In this document: positions 1-7,176 of the stretch, piece by piece
Layout: each line of letters begins with the position of its first letter
Position numbering within the stretch: the first letter of the stretch is position 1
Origin: SFWF01 sp045587065
Lineage (GTDB): Bacteria > Bacillota > Clostridia > Oscillospirales > Acutalibacteraceae
DNA: 10,631 bases
NCBI GenBank assembly: GCA_045587065.1
Contig: JAZNBQ010000100.1
Span: 1-10,631 of the forward strand
Direction of reading: 5' to 3'
Program-made: the position numbers and the translations under genes
The notes under the pieces: generated by a model
What the model saw: only the letters and a program-made list of their open reading frames with translations
Databases searched by the model: none
What the model was told of the DNA's origin: nothing

Positions 1-2248
1 TAATACTGGGTAGCCCTGACAGAAAAGCGTTATCTATATATCTTTCAAGTTCCATAATTCCTTCATCAGTAGTCATTCCGCGCATATCAAATTCATACCT
101 TGCCTCGCGTTCCACTCTTGATTTTACACCGCTAACGTTCCTTGGCTTTATACTTTTTTCTTTTTGCTTCACTTCGTTGAGACGAATATTTGAAACCTGA
201 GTCCAACTTTTAAGTCCGCCAATGGCAACCAATATCTTTTTACCGTCTTTGGAAATTTCCTGTACTACGCCTTTTTCGTTTATATCAGAAACTATTATGT
301 TATCACCAACAACTAATTCTCTTGGCAAAACGTAGTTTTCATAAGTTCTGGAAGAAACAGGGTCGGATATTTCTTCCAGTTCCTTTATTCCGCCACTTGC
401 AGACCTTTTTGCTTTTTGCATCATTTCAGCAGCATTTTTCCAACTGAATTCTTTTTTTATTTCTTCCAATTCATTTAAAAGTATGTTGGACTTTAACCTT
501 GCACTGTCGACGATATACGAAGCGTCTTTTCTTGCTTTTTCAATTATCTTTTCTTGAGATTCCAAGGCTTCTTCAAGAGTTTTGTCAGCCTTAGCTTTTG
601 CAGCAAGTGACTCCTTTGCCAATTCTTTTGCTCGTTCACTTTCAAGCGATGCTTCTTTACGCGCTTTCTCCAAAGCTTCGATAACGTTTTCAAAGCGTTT
701 GTCCTGGTCAGAAACATAGGACTTTGCAAGGTCAACAATGCTTTCCTCTACACCAAGTTTTGAAGAAATTGCAAAGGCGTTGGATTTACCAGGTACACCA
801 ATTAGTAAATTATAAGTGGGTTTTAGGGTATCAACATCAAATTCGCAACAGGCGTTTTCTACCCCTTTGGTTTCCAAGGCATAGCTTTTTAGTTCTGCGT
901 AATGGGTGGTTGAAATGATTTTTGCACCATTTATTGCAAGTCTGACTAATATTGCTTTAGCCAATGCGGCTCCCTCAACAGGGTCTGTGCCGCCGCCTAG
1001 CTCGTCAAGTAAAACAAGCGCATTGTTTTCCGATTCTTCTAAAATACTGACAATGTTAACCATATGAGAAGAAAAGGTTGACAGTGACTGCTCTATACTC
1101 TGCTCATCGCCGATATCTACAAGAATTCGGTCAAAGAAGCCTGTACTACTGCCATCTTCGGCAGGAATCATAAGACCACACATAGCCATTACTGTCAACA
1201 AGCCGACGGTTTTAAGGGCTACTGTTTTACCTCCTGTATTAGGTCCTGTGATAATAAGAGTATTATAATCTTTTCCTAAAGTTACGCTTATTGGTACCAC
1301 CTTTGATGGTGCAATCAGCGGATGACGAGCTCTTTTTAGAACTGTTATACCATCTGCATTTACTGTTGGTACTGTAGCCTTCATCTTATATGCAAGACTT
1401 GCCTTTGCAAATATTAAATTAAGTTCAACAAGGCTTTCAAAGGAATATTTTACACTCTCTGAAAAAGAGGCAACCAAGCTTGAAAGCTCTGCTAAAATTC
1501 TGTCTATTTCTTCTTTTTCTTTAGATTTATAAACTCTGATTTCATTATTTGCTTCTACCACCGACATAGGCTCTATAAAGAGGGTTGCGCCTGAAGAAGA
1601 GGTATCATGAACTATACCGGAAATTTCACTTTTATATTCCGCCTTAACCGGCACCACAAATCTTCCATCTCTTTGTGTTACTATGGCGTCCTGTAAATAT
1701 TTGGATTTACTCTGACTTCTTACAATTGCGTCAAGTTTATCTTTTATACCGGAAGAGATCCCTCTGATTTTACGTCTTATACTTGCAAGTTCACCAGAGG
1801 CGTTATCGTTCATTTCATCTTGGCTCTTTATTGCAAAACAAATCTTATCTTCCAAGAATTTATTTGGTGAAAGAGAGGCAAAAAGGTCGTCTAAAATAGT
1901 TTTATTGTTAACAGAACAATTTTCTTTCCACTCTTTTACCGAGCGTATACTTTTAAGACAGTTGGCAACGTCAAGGAGTTCTCCCATATTTAAAGATGCG
2001 CCTACCTCTGCTCTGGTTAAAATTGAGGTAGGGTCAACAGGGCTGTAAAACGAGGGGGAAGCAAATTTTGCAGTTAATAAAAAGGCCTCCTCTGTCTTTT
2101 TAAGTTCACGGTTTACCTCATCTAAAGAGGGAAATGGGCGCAACTCAAGTGCCCTCTCCTTGGCTGAGGCAAGATTTGCCTCGTCAGAGAGAAGATTAAG
2201 TACGCTGCCAAGTTCTAATAAATTTAAGTATTTTTCGCTTTTATACAT
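1..2248 (-). CDS. mutS2: MutS2 family ATPase with C-terminal Smr domain (3' end cut by window edge)
   Basis: MutS2 is a MutS-like homodimeric ATPase. Family members are known as suppressors of homologous recombination and, in Bacillus, as sensors that split collided ribosomes. From the ATG at 2248, 749 codons are open to base 1. The protein shows an N-terminal MutS-core/lever region and the ATPase domain: Walker A GPNTGGKT at residues 335-342, and Walker B LLDELGGGTDP with D415/E416. A long charged coiled coil follows at roughly 505-600, then a small beta-rich linker, then the start of the Smr domain (FDMRG at about 720-724, the counterpart of LDLRG). The family is usually about 785 residues, so some 35-40 residues are missing, including the Smr HGxG motif. 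It starts 9 bases after the recO stop; its SD (AGGAAA) overlaps that stop, suggesting translational coupling. Identification is firm. Which of the two roles dominates here cannot be read from the sequence. Confidence 0.96.
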   Translation of the reverse strand, partial: MYKSEKYLNLLELGSVLNLLSDEANLASAKERALELRPFPSLDEVNRELKKTEEAFLLTAKFASPSFYSPVDPTSILTRAEVGASLNMGELLDVANCLKSIRSVKEWKENCSVNNKTILDDLFASLSPNKFLEDKICFAIKSQDEMNDNASGELASIRRKIRGISSGIKDKLDAIVRSQSKSKYLQDAIVTQRDGRFVVPVKAEYKSEISGIVHDTSSSGATLFIEPMSVVEANNEIRVYKSKEKEEIDRILAELSSLVASFSESVKYSFESLVELNLIFAKASLAYKMKATVPTVNADGITVLKRARHPLIAPSKVVPISVTLGKDYNTLIITGPNTGGKTVALKTVGLLTVMAMCGLMIPAEDGSSTGFFDRILVDIGDEQSIEQSLSTFSSHMVNIVSILEESENNALVLLDELGGGTDPVEGAALAKAILVRLAINGAKIISTTHYAELKSYALETKGVENACCEFDVDTLKPTYNLLIGVPGKSNAFAISSKLGVEESIVDLAKSYVSDQDKRFENVIEALEKARKEASLESERAKELAKESLAAKAKADKTLEEALESQEKIIEKARKDASYIVDSARLKSNILLNELEEIKKEFSWKNAAEMMQKAKRSASGGIKELEEISDPVSSRTYENYVLPRELVVGDNIIVSDINEKGVVQEISKDGKKILVAIGGLKSWTQVSNIRLNEVKQKEKSIKPRNVSGVKSRVEREARYEFDMRGMTTDEGIMELERYIDNAFLSGLPSI

Positions 2249-2257
2249 AATTATTTC

Positions 2258-3007
2258 CTAAAATAAAGAATTGAAAAAATTTAGTGTCTGAAAGGTATGC
2301 TCTGTCTTATTAAGCAAGTATCTTTCTGTTATTTTTGTAAGGGCAATCGCCGCCTCATCAGGTATAGAAAAGGCGAAAAGTTTTGACAAATCCACGTAAA
2401 CTATATGGCGCATTGCAGTTAAAAGGGTTTTGTTTATTACGGCAAAATCCTTAGAATATTTTACACAATTAGGGCAATACAAAAGCCCTTCATAAGTATC
2501 GAAATACATTATATCATCTTCGTATTTCACGCAGGTTTTACATGCTACAAGGTCGGGCATATAGCCTACCAACGACATTAATCTTAGTTCAAAAATCCCT
2601 TTAAGCAAGTGAATATTTCGTTTTTTTTCGCTTAAAAAGTAAAGAGAATTCAAAACAAGTCTTAAAATATCGTTACAGTTCTCTTCTCTCGGCGCATAGG
2701 TATCGCAAAGCTCACAAAAATACTGCGCCAAGGAAAGATTTTCCAAATCCTCCCCTGCTTTAAAAAAGATTTCGATAGGTGCTGCTTCTACTACTCTGTA
2801 TGTATCGTTTTTCTGACTAAGTGTTACCGATGAATATGCAAGTAAACTTGTAGCAGCACCCTTTTTACTTTTAATTGTTTTTGCACCTGTAGCGTAGGCT
2901 TTAATAATTCCGTAATCAGAAGAAAGTATTGTTATCAGTCGGTCACTTTCTCCCAATTGCTGCTCACGAATTACAAGCGCGTTTGTCGTAAACTGATTTT
3001 TTATCAT
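2258..3007 (-). CDS. recO: DNA repair protein RecO
   Basis: RecO works in the RecFOR pathway, displacing SSB and helping load RecA at gapped DNA; it also anneals strands. The protein has 249 residues, typical for the family. An N-terminal OB-fold half contains the characteristic start (TTNALVIREQQLGESDRL at about 7-24, then ILSSDYGIIKAYATGAK). A helical C-terminal half carries a zinc-ribbon-like pair of CxxC motifs, C156/C159 and C178/C181. All four cysteines are intact; some family members such as that of B. subtilis lack such a site. I chose the ATG at 3007, preceded closely by AAAAGGAA. A longer in-frame reading from 3070 adds 21 basic residues with no counterpart in RecO, and that stretch is explained by yqzL in another frame. 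The gene overlaps yqzL by 44 bases and is followed by mutS2 at 9 bases. Confidence 0.95.
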   Translation of the reverse strand: MIKNQFTTNALVIREQQLGESDRLITILSSDYGIIKAYATGAKTIKSKKGAATSLLAYSSVTLSQKNDTYRVVEAAPIEIFFKAGEDLENLSLAQYFCELCDTYAPREENCNDILRLVLNSLYFLSEKKRNIHLLKGIFELRLMSLVGYMPDLVACKTCVKYEDDIMYFDTYEGLLYCPNCVKYSKDFAVINKTLLTAMRHIVYVDLSKLFAFSIPDEAAIALTKITERYLLNKTEHTFQTLNFFNSLF

Positions 3008-3107
3008 TTTCCTTTTCGGTTTCCTTATTTTTTTGCTTTGTATATTCAAGGTATGAACTGACCGAACCACAATTTACAAACTCTTGCCAATAATCTTTAC
3101 CATTCAT
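2964..3107 (-). CDS. yqzL: YqzL-like small protein upstream of recO
   Basis: This 47-residue ORF begins at the ATG at 3107, with a strong SD AAGGAG (3115-3120) seven bases upstream, and stops at TGA 2964-2966. It reads MNGKDYWQEFVNCGSVSSYL followed by EYTKQKNKE and a charged tail. The pattern of an early Trp-x-x-Phe, then Gly-x-Val-x-x-Tyr-Leu-x-Tyr matches the small YqzL family, which lies directly before recO in Bacillus and many Clostridia. Its function is unknown. It overlaps the first 44 bases of recO in another frame, so recO is probably translated partly by coupling to it. The tail after about residue 27 is lysine/glutamate rich and looks unconserved. The position, SD and motif support a real gene; the family name rests on motif memory and location. 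Confidence 0.8.
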   Translation of the reverse strand: MNGKDYWQEFVNCGSVSSYLEYTKQKNKETEKENDKKSVYDKRACNS

Positions 3108-3109
3108 AT

Positions 3110-3155
3110 TTTTTCTCCTTATTGTGTTTAAAATTATTATTACAAAGGAGAAAAA
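3110..3155 (-). promoter_or_regulatory. Inverted repeat that can mask the yqzL ribosome binding site
   Basis: In the 65-base era-yqzL gap, 3110-3120 and 3145-3155 form a perfect 11-base inverted repeat (AAGGAGAAAAA and its complement) separated by 24 bases. In the minus-strand transcript the downstream arm is exactly the yqzL SD, so folding would hide it. The stem has only three G-C pairs and a long loop, so stability is marginal. A regulatory role is inference. Confidence 0.35.
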
Positions 3156-3172
3156 TTATATAATAGGAAAAA

Positions 3173-4096
3173 TCAGTCAAGTCCGAAGGTATGTATTAAT
3201 CCTTGACGGTTGCGCCAATCCTCTTTAACCTTAACCCATAATTTTAAAGAAGCTCTTATACCATAAAAGTTTTCTATATCTTTTCGTGCGCAAGTTCCGA
3301 TTTTCTTAAGCATTGCACCTTGTTTGCCAATTACAATTCCTTTATGAGAATCCTTTTCACAATAAATTGTTGCTTCCACTTCTAAAATCGGTTCGCCATT
3401 GTTAGTATCACGCTCAAAAAAGCGTTCTATATCAACGGCTATTCCATGGGGCACTTCTTTGTCCAAAGTTCTGAGAAGCATTTCTCTTATCATTTCAGCA
3501 ACCATTACCTTTTCGCTCTGGTCGGTAACGTCATCACTGCCGAAATAATGGGGTGAAGGTTTTAAAAAGACTTTTGCTTCATTGATTATAATATCTACGC
3601 CATCACCGCTTTTAGCCGACACAGGAATAACGGCCTCAAAATCATACTCTTTGCTATATGCCATTATAAGTTCCAGCATATCGTCTTTGTTTTCAAGCAA
3701 ATCGATTTTATTTAAAACGAGAATGGTCTTTAATTTTCTTCTTTTAATCTCGTTTATAAGCTCAACCTCAGCAGGCGGAAGATTATCTTTATCAAATTTG
3801 AATTTGGGCGCCGCTTCTACCACAAGCAATGCAAGGTCTACATCACTCATACCGTTTCCCACGGCCTTCATCATGTTTTCGCCTAAGGTATTATGAGGCT
3901 TATGAAAACCCGGTGTGTCAACAAAAACGAACTGGTCCTCACCTTTTGTAAGCACGCCCATAATGCGTGTACGCGTAGTTTGAGGCTTGTCCGAAACTAT
4001 TGCGATTTTCTGTCCTAAAATTCTGTTTAGTAACGAGGACTTGCCAACATTGGGACGTCCAAGTATTGCAATAAATGCAGATTTTGTATTATTCAA
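3173..4096 (-). CDS. era: GTPase Era
   Basis: Era is an essential GTPase that binds the 3' end of 16S rRNA and assists 30S subunit maturation. From the TTG at 4096 it is 307 residues, normal for the family. The GTPase motifs are all present: G1 GRPNVGKS at 13-20, G2 around the QTTRTR segment at 39-44, G3 DTPG at 60-63, G4 NKID at 129-132, G5 SAK at 160-162. The C-terminal KH RNA-binding domain has VIGKQG at 255-260 and ends with the typical LWVKVKEDWRN segment. The start is a choice. A GTG at 4108 would add four residues but has no SD before it, whereas AGGTGG (4105-4110) lies eight bases before the TTG, giving the family-like N-terminus MNNTKSAFIAILGRPNVG. The gene follows ybeY by 12 bases and belongs to the phoH-ybeY-era unit, a set acting on rRNA and ribosomes. 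Confidence 0.97.
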   Translation of the reverse strand: MNNTKSAFIAILGRPNVGKSSLLNRILGQKIAIVSDKPQTTRTRIMGVLTKGEDQFVFVDTPGFHKPHNTLGENMMKAVGNGMSDVDLALLVVEAAPKFKFDKDNLPPAEVELINEIKRRKLKTILVLNKIDLLENKDDMLELIMAYSKEYDFEAVIPVSAKSGDGVDIIINEAKVFLKPSPHYFGSDDVTDQSEKVMVAEMIREMLLRTLDKEVPHGIAVDIERFFERDTNNGEPILEVEATIYCEKDSHKGIVIGKQGAMLKKIGTCARKDIENFYGIRASLKLWVKVKEDWRNRQGLIHTFGLD

Positions 4097-4104
4097 TATT
4101 TTTA

Positions 4105-4110
4105 CCACCT
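4105..4110 (-). promoter_or_regulatory. Ribosome binding site deciding the era start
   Basis: AGGTGG on the minus strand, eight bases before TTG 4096. The competing GTG at 4108 lies inside this SD, so the SD cannot serve it. Confidence 0.6.
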
Positions 4111-4582
4111 ATTTAATTTCCAGTCCTAAAAGCGAGAGTGCCTGTTCTTCCTTTTCTCTCATAATTCTCTTTTCATCAGCCTCGTCCACGTGATCGTAGC
4201 CTAAAAGATGAAGAACTGAATGAACTGTTAAATAACCGATTTCTCTTTCATTGGAATGTCCGTAAAGTTCTGCCTGAGCCATAGCGTGTTCCACAGAGAT
4301 TACAATGTCTCCAATTAACTTGCAACCATTTTCAGGATTAATATCATAGACTCCGTCCTCTCCCATTGGAAAAGATAAAACGTCGGTTGATTTATTAATG
4401 CCTCTGAATTCGTTGTTTATTTCTTTAATTGCGGCATCGTCTACAAAGGTTATATTTATCTCTGCAGATTCTGTGAAATTTTCAATTTTAAGCACCGCCT
4501 TACAGGCATTTCTTATAAGTGCTTTTGTGCCGTTGGGAAGAGGTAATAATTTTTGCTTACTTAAAAAATTAACCTTTACCAT
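4109..4582 (-). CDS. ybeY: Endoribonuclease YbeY (16S rRNA maturation, metal-dependent)
   Basis: YbeY is a metal-dependent single-strand endoribonuclease involved in 16S rRNA 3'-end processing and ribosome quality control. This copy is 157 residues. It has the conserved RG-x-x-KSTDVLSFP segment at roughly 60-72, and the UPF0054 metal site H-x3-H-x5-H in HSVLHLLGYDH, giving H121, H125 and H131. The ATG at 4582 overlaps the phoH stop by one base (TAATG), a clear sign of translational coupling; GAGGAA lies about nine bases upstream inside phoH. It ends with TAG at 4109-4111, with era starting 12 bases further on. In many Firmicutes pgpH lies between phoH and ybeY, and dgkA/cdd between ybeY and era; here none do. 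Confidence 0.97.
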   Translation of the reverse strand: MVKVNFLSKQKLLPLPNGTKALIRNACKAVLKIENFTESAEINITFVDDAAIKEINNEFRGINKSTDVLSFPMGEDGVYDINPENGCKLIGDIVISVEHAMAQAELYGHSNEREIGYLTVHSVLHLLGYDHVDEADEKRIMREKEEQALSLLGLEIK

Positions 4583-5556
4583 TATTTTTTGTTCCTCGAA
4601 TTCTCAAATTTTTCATAGGCATTAATAATTGCCTGTACCAGTCTGTGTCTTACAACGTCTTTACTTGTAAGTTTCATAATAGCAATGTTATCAACGTTTT
4701 TAAGCACGTCCATAGCATCTTTAATTCCGGATTTTTTGCCGTCAGGCAAATCTATTTGAGTTATATCTCCTGTAACCACCATTTTGGAATTAAAACCAAG
4801 CCGTGTTAAAAACATTTTCATTTGTTCACAAGTTGTGTTTTGGGCTTCGTCAAGAATAATAAAACTATCATCCAAGGTTCTGCCACGCATATAGGCAAGT
4901 GGCGCTACCTCGATATCACCGCGTTCCTGACATCTCTGAAAATTCTCGGCGCCAAGCATATCAAAAAGGGCATCGTAAAGAGGCCTTAAATATGGGTCAA
5001 CCTTTTGCTGCAAGTCACCGGGAAGAAAGCCCAGTTTTTCTCCTGCTTCAACGGCAGGACGGGTAAGGATTATACGATTAACCTCTTTTGCTCTGAAGGC
5101 CTTTACTGCCATAGCAACTGCCAGATAAGTTTTACCTGTACCTGCAGGGCCTACACCGAGGGTTATTGTGTTTGATGAAATAGCATCTATATATTTTTTC
5201 TGTCCTAAGGTTTTTGGCTTTACAGGCCTTCCCTTTGAAGTAATACAGATACAGTTACTATCTGCTAAGTGAACAACTTTTTCCTCATCACCATCGGCAA
5301 CCAAAGACATTACGTAATCAATATTCTGGTCGGTAACTGTTTCTCCTTTGTTAATCAACGCAATAATTCCATTTATGGCTCTAACGGCAAAATCAACGTT
5401 TTCTTCATCTCCGGAAACCTTTATGTTACTTCCGTGAGAAGTTACTCTAACTCCATAACTGTTTTCTATTCTCTTAATGTTTTCATCAAAACTACCGAAC
5501 AAATTTACAATTTGTTCCATGCGCTCGATATTTATAATCCTTTCCGTTTGTAACAC
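4582..5556 (-). CDS. phoH: PhoH-like ATPase (YbeZ/PhoH family)
   Basis: This is a cytoplasmic P-loop ATPase of the PhoH/YbeZ family, which is linked to RNA metabolism and works with YbeY in other bacteria. It has 324 residues. An N-terminal KH-like RNA-binding region (LFGSFDENIKRIENSYGV at about 19-36) precedes the ATPase domain with Walker A GPAGTGKT at 136-143, Walker B IILDEAQN at 233-240, and the later motifs VTGDITQID at 261-269 and LTSKDVVRHRLVQ at 296-308. The start is GTG at 5556; in-frame TAA lies just upstream at 5560-5562 and the next ATG is codon 13 (5520). The nearest AAGGAG overlaps the GTG itself, but AAAAGG at 5564-5569 sits seven bases upstream and can serve it. Conserved-looking sequence before codon 13 favours the long form. 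A good promoter lies in front, separating it from yqfD. Confidence 0.95.
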   Translation of the reverse strand: MLQTERIINIERMEQIVNLFGSFDENIKRIENSYGVRVTSHGSNIKVSGDEENVDFAVRAINGIIALINKGETVTDQNIDYVMSLVADGDEEKVVHLADSNCICITSKGRPVKPKTLGQKKYIDAISSNTITLGVGPAGTGKTYLAVAMAVKAFRAKEVNRIILTRPAVEAGEKLGFLPGDLQQKVDPYLRPLYDALFDMLGAENFQRCQERGDIEVAPLAYMRGRTLDDSFIILDEAQNTTCEQMKMFLTRLGFNSKMVVTGDITQIDLPDGKKSGIKDAMDVLKNVDNIAIMKLTSKDVVRHRLVQAIINAYEKFENSRNKK

Positions 5557-5594
5557 TCCTTAACCTTTTAAATAAAAATTTAGATATATATATA

Positions 5595-5623
5595 ATTATA
5601 CTGCAAAACTTATAAAATGACAA
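5595..5623 (-). promoter_or_regulatory. Vegetative (sigma-A type) promoter of phoH-ybeY-era
   Basis: On the minus strand TTGTCA (5618-5623), a 17-base spacer, then TATAAT (5595-5600): one mismatch from consensus. The -10 box lies about 39 bases before the phoH GTG. It lets the housekeeping RNA/ribosome genes be expressed independently of the sporulation genes upstream. Confidence 0.75.
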
Positions 5624-5629
5624 CAAATA

Positions 5630-6823
5630 TTATTCTCCTGAGCGAGACGTTCCGCTGATAATTATTTTTTCCTCTTTGGCAATATCTTCATTACAAGCCG
5701 CTTTTAAATACACTTTAACGGCATCATCTTTAATTTCCCATTTTAAATCAGTTATTTTAAGACTGATTATGGGAAGATTCTTTATATCTTTAGCTATATC
5801 GCATAAAGCCTCGTTAACTGCTTCTTCCTCTGTTCTTACTGACTGGAAACGCCTTATTTCGTCAAATTTTTTTGAGACAATTGTGACAGGCAGATTAGCA
5901 CCCAACATCTTTATGCTTTTTTTAGTTATAGTTTCCTCGTAGTCGAAATTAATACTCCCTATAAATAGCGGTATTTTAAGACCAAAGAAGTCTAAAACTT
6001 TAAAAGTTTTTGATTTTCCGCTTAAAACTTTATCTTCAAAATTCAAGGGTATAGTTTTTGTGAAATCTCGTTCTGTTTCAGCTATTATACTTCCTTCTGA
6101 CTTTACAAAATCCGTTTTTTCGCCATAGTTTACGGCTCCTGAAACCAACAAATCTCCTTTTCTTACCGCCTGACCTAAATCTACCATTTTTATGCCTTTT
6201 TCAATTTTTGTGCTTTTAATGACGCCGTCATAGGTAGAAATCAAACTTGAAGGTGATTTATCGGTTTCTTTTGACGAATCCTTTGCCTCTGAAATATCTA
6301 CTGTCAGCACCGAACCTTCAACGTTAAAAGAGCACCAGGCAATCCCCTCCACCTTTAAAACAAGCAAGGATTTTAAGTTATATGGGTCTATTTTATTTTT
6401 TCTGATTCCCTTTCTAACACCTAGTTCCTCACAGGCGCTTATTACTACATCAGAGTTTATGTTTTCGTTTCCTTCTACCTTTACCTCCCAAATAAATCCT
6501 GTTAAAAAATACAAAATTAGCAAACTTAATATTATGCCTACTGCTATTCCTTTTCGTTTGTTATAGGAATTTATAATAAAAGGCATTCCGTATTTTTTGT
6601 AGATTTTAATTTCGGGCGGAAATTTAATTGTTTTTCTTAAAGTTCTGATTCTTTTATAGTCGTTTATTTTTATATTAACTAAAAGTTCTTCTTTGTTCCT
6701 TTTTATATTCCAAAGGGCAATTTTATTTTTTGAACAGAGATTTAAAAAGCGTTCTGCTCCGTCACCATTGACTTTTATTCTCAAAAAGCCCTTTGAAAAT
6801 CTTATAATATCAAGTAACGACAA
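5630..6823 (-). CDS. yqfD: Sporulation protein YqfD
   Basis: YqfD is a membrane-anchored protein needed for sporulation in Bacillus and widespread in endospore formers; its biochemical role is unknown. This copy has 397 residues: a basic cytoplasmic N-terminal region (MSLLDIIRFSKGFLRIKVNG), a single strong membrane segment at about 92-113, and a long extracytoplasmic part beginning WEVKVEGNENI that continues with the family-typical GIAWCSFNVEGSVLTVDISE and DGVIKSTKIEKGIKMVDLGQ segments. The start is TTG at 6823 with AGGTGG (6828-6833) four bases upstream. yqfC ends 11 bases before it, so the two form an operon, as in Bacillus. The stop is TAA at 5630-5632. I see no hairpin terminator before the phoH promoter, so read-through into phoH is possible. 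Confidence 0.93.
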   Translation of the reverse strand: MSLLDIIRFSKGFLRIKVNGDGAERFLNLCSKNKIALWNIKRNKEELLVNIKINDYKRIRTLRKTIKFPPEIKIYKKYGMPFIINSYNKRKGIAVGIILSLLILYFLTGFIWEVKVEGNENINSDVVISACEELGVRKGIRKNKIDPYNLKSLLVLKVEGIAWCSFNVEGSVLTVDISEAKDSSKETDKSPSSLISTYDGVIKSTKIEKGIKMVDLGQAVRKGDLLVSGAVNYGEKTDFVKSEGSIIAETERDFTKTIPLNFEDKVLSGKSKTFKVLDFFGLKIPLFIGSINFDYEETITKKSIKMLGANLPVTIVSKKFDEIRRFQSVRTEEEAVNEALCDIAKDIKNLPIISLKITDLKWEIKDDAVKVYLKAACNEDIAKEEKIIISGTSRSGE

Positions 6824-6834
6824 AATTCCACCTG

Positions 6835-7086
6835 CTAATCATTAAATTCTAAAGAGATTATCTTTCCTGTTATTAAAAGATTTTCATCATTTATGTTATT
6901 AATCACAAGTTGGCTTCCAAAAATATCAACAAATCCTTTTTTTATTTTGAGTTTTACATTTTCTTCGGTATACTCGGTAATTGTGAAAACTCCGTCAAGT
7001 ATTAATCGATTATTACCCAATAACTCTATATGAAGATTGTTCCCCATTGCTAAAAAAGGAACGTCACTATTAACTTTAGCCTCCAT
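6835..7086 (-). CDS. yqfC: Sporulation protein YqfC (YabP/YqfC family)
   Basis: This small beta-rich protein of 83 residues belongs to the YabP/YqfC family, found in endospore formers and usually encoded directly before yqfD. Recognisable segments are LHIELLGNNRLILDGVFTI in the first half, and LKIKKGFVDIFGSQLVI with a closing LLITGKIISLEF in the second. No membrane segment or signal peptide is seen. The start ATG at 7086 has a strong AAAGGAG about eight bases upstream. The stop (TAG) is 11 bases before the yqfD start. Its biochemical function is unknown; association with YqfD in the mother cell is inferred from gene linkage. The next gene upstream is divergent. Confidence 0.92.
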   Translation of the reverse strand: MEAKVNSDVPFLAMGNNLHIELLGNNRLILDGVFTITEYTEENVKLKIKKGFVDIFGSQLVINNINDENLLITGKIISLEFND

Positions 7087-7131
7087 AAATTATCTCCTTT
7101 CATTTAAAAATATGATTTCCTTTCTACAATA

Positions 7132-7145
7132 ATGCAAAATTGCAT
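7132..7145. promoter_or_regulatory. Short inverted repeat in the divergent yqfC / ylbJ-like intergenic region
   Basis: ATGCAA-AA-TTGCAT, two 6-base arms two bases apart, sits near the centre of the 90-base gap between the divergent starts at 7086 and 7177. It resembles a binding site for a dimeric regulator but is short, in AT-rich DNA, and matches no operator I can name. Confidence 0.25.
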
Positions 7146-7176
7146 ATTTATTAATACAAGATAAAAGGGGGCTTTT

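Noticed and set aside
544..918. Small open frames on both strands inside mutS2
   Set aside because: They lie in the repetitive charged coiled-coil and adjoining coding part of MutS2 and have shadow-like compositions.
3582..3896. Plus-strand 104-codon open frame inside era
   Set aside because: Antisense to the conserved GTPase core of Era; serine/isoleucine-rich reverse-strand product, no SD, no recognisable domain.
5269..5553. Plus-strand 94-codon open frame antisense to the phoH 5' end
   Set aside because: Complement of the KH-like region of PhoH, without SD or domain.
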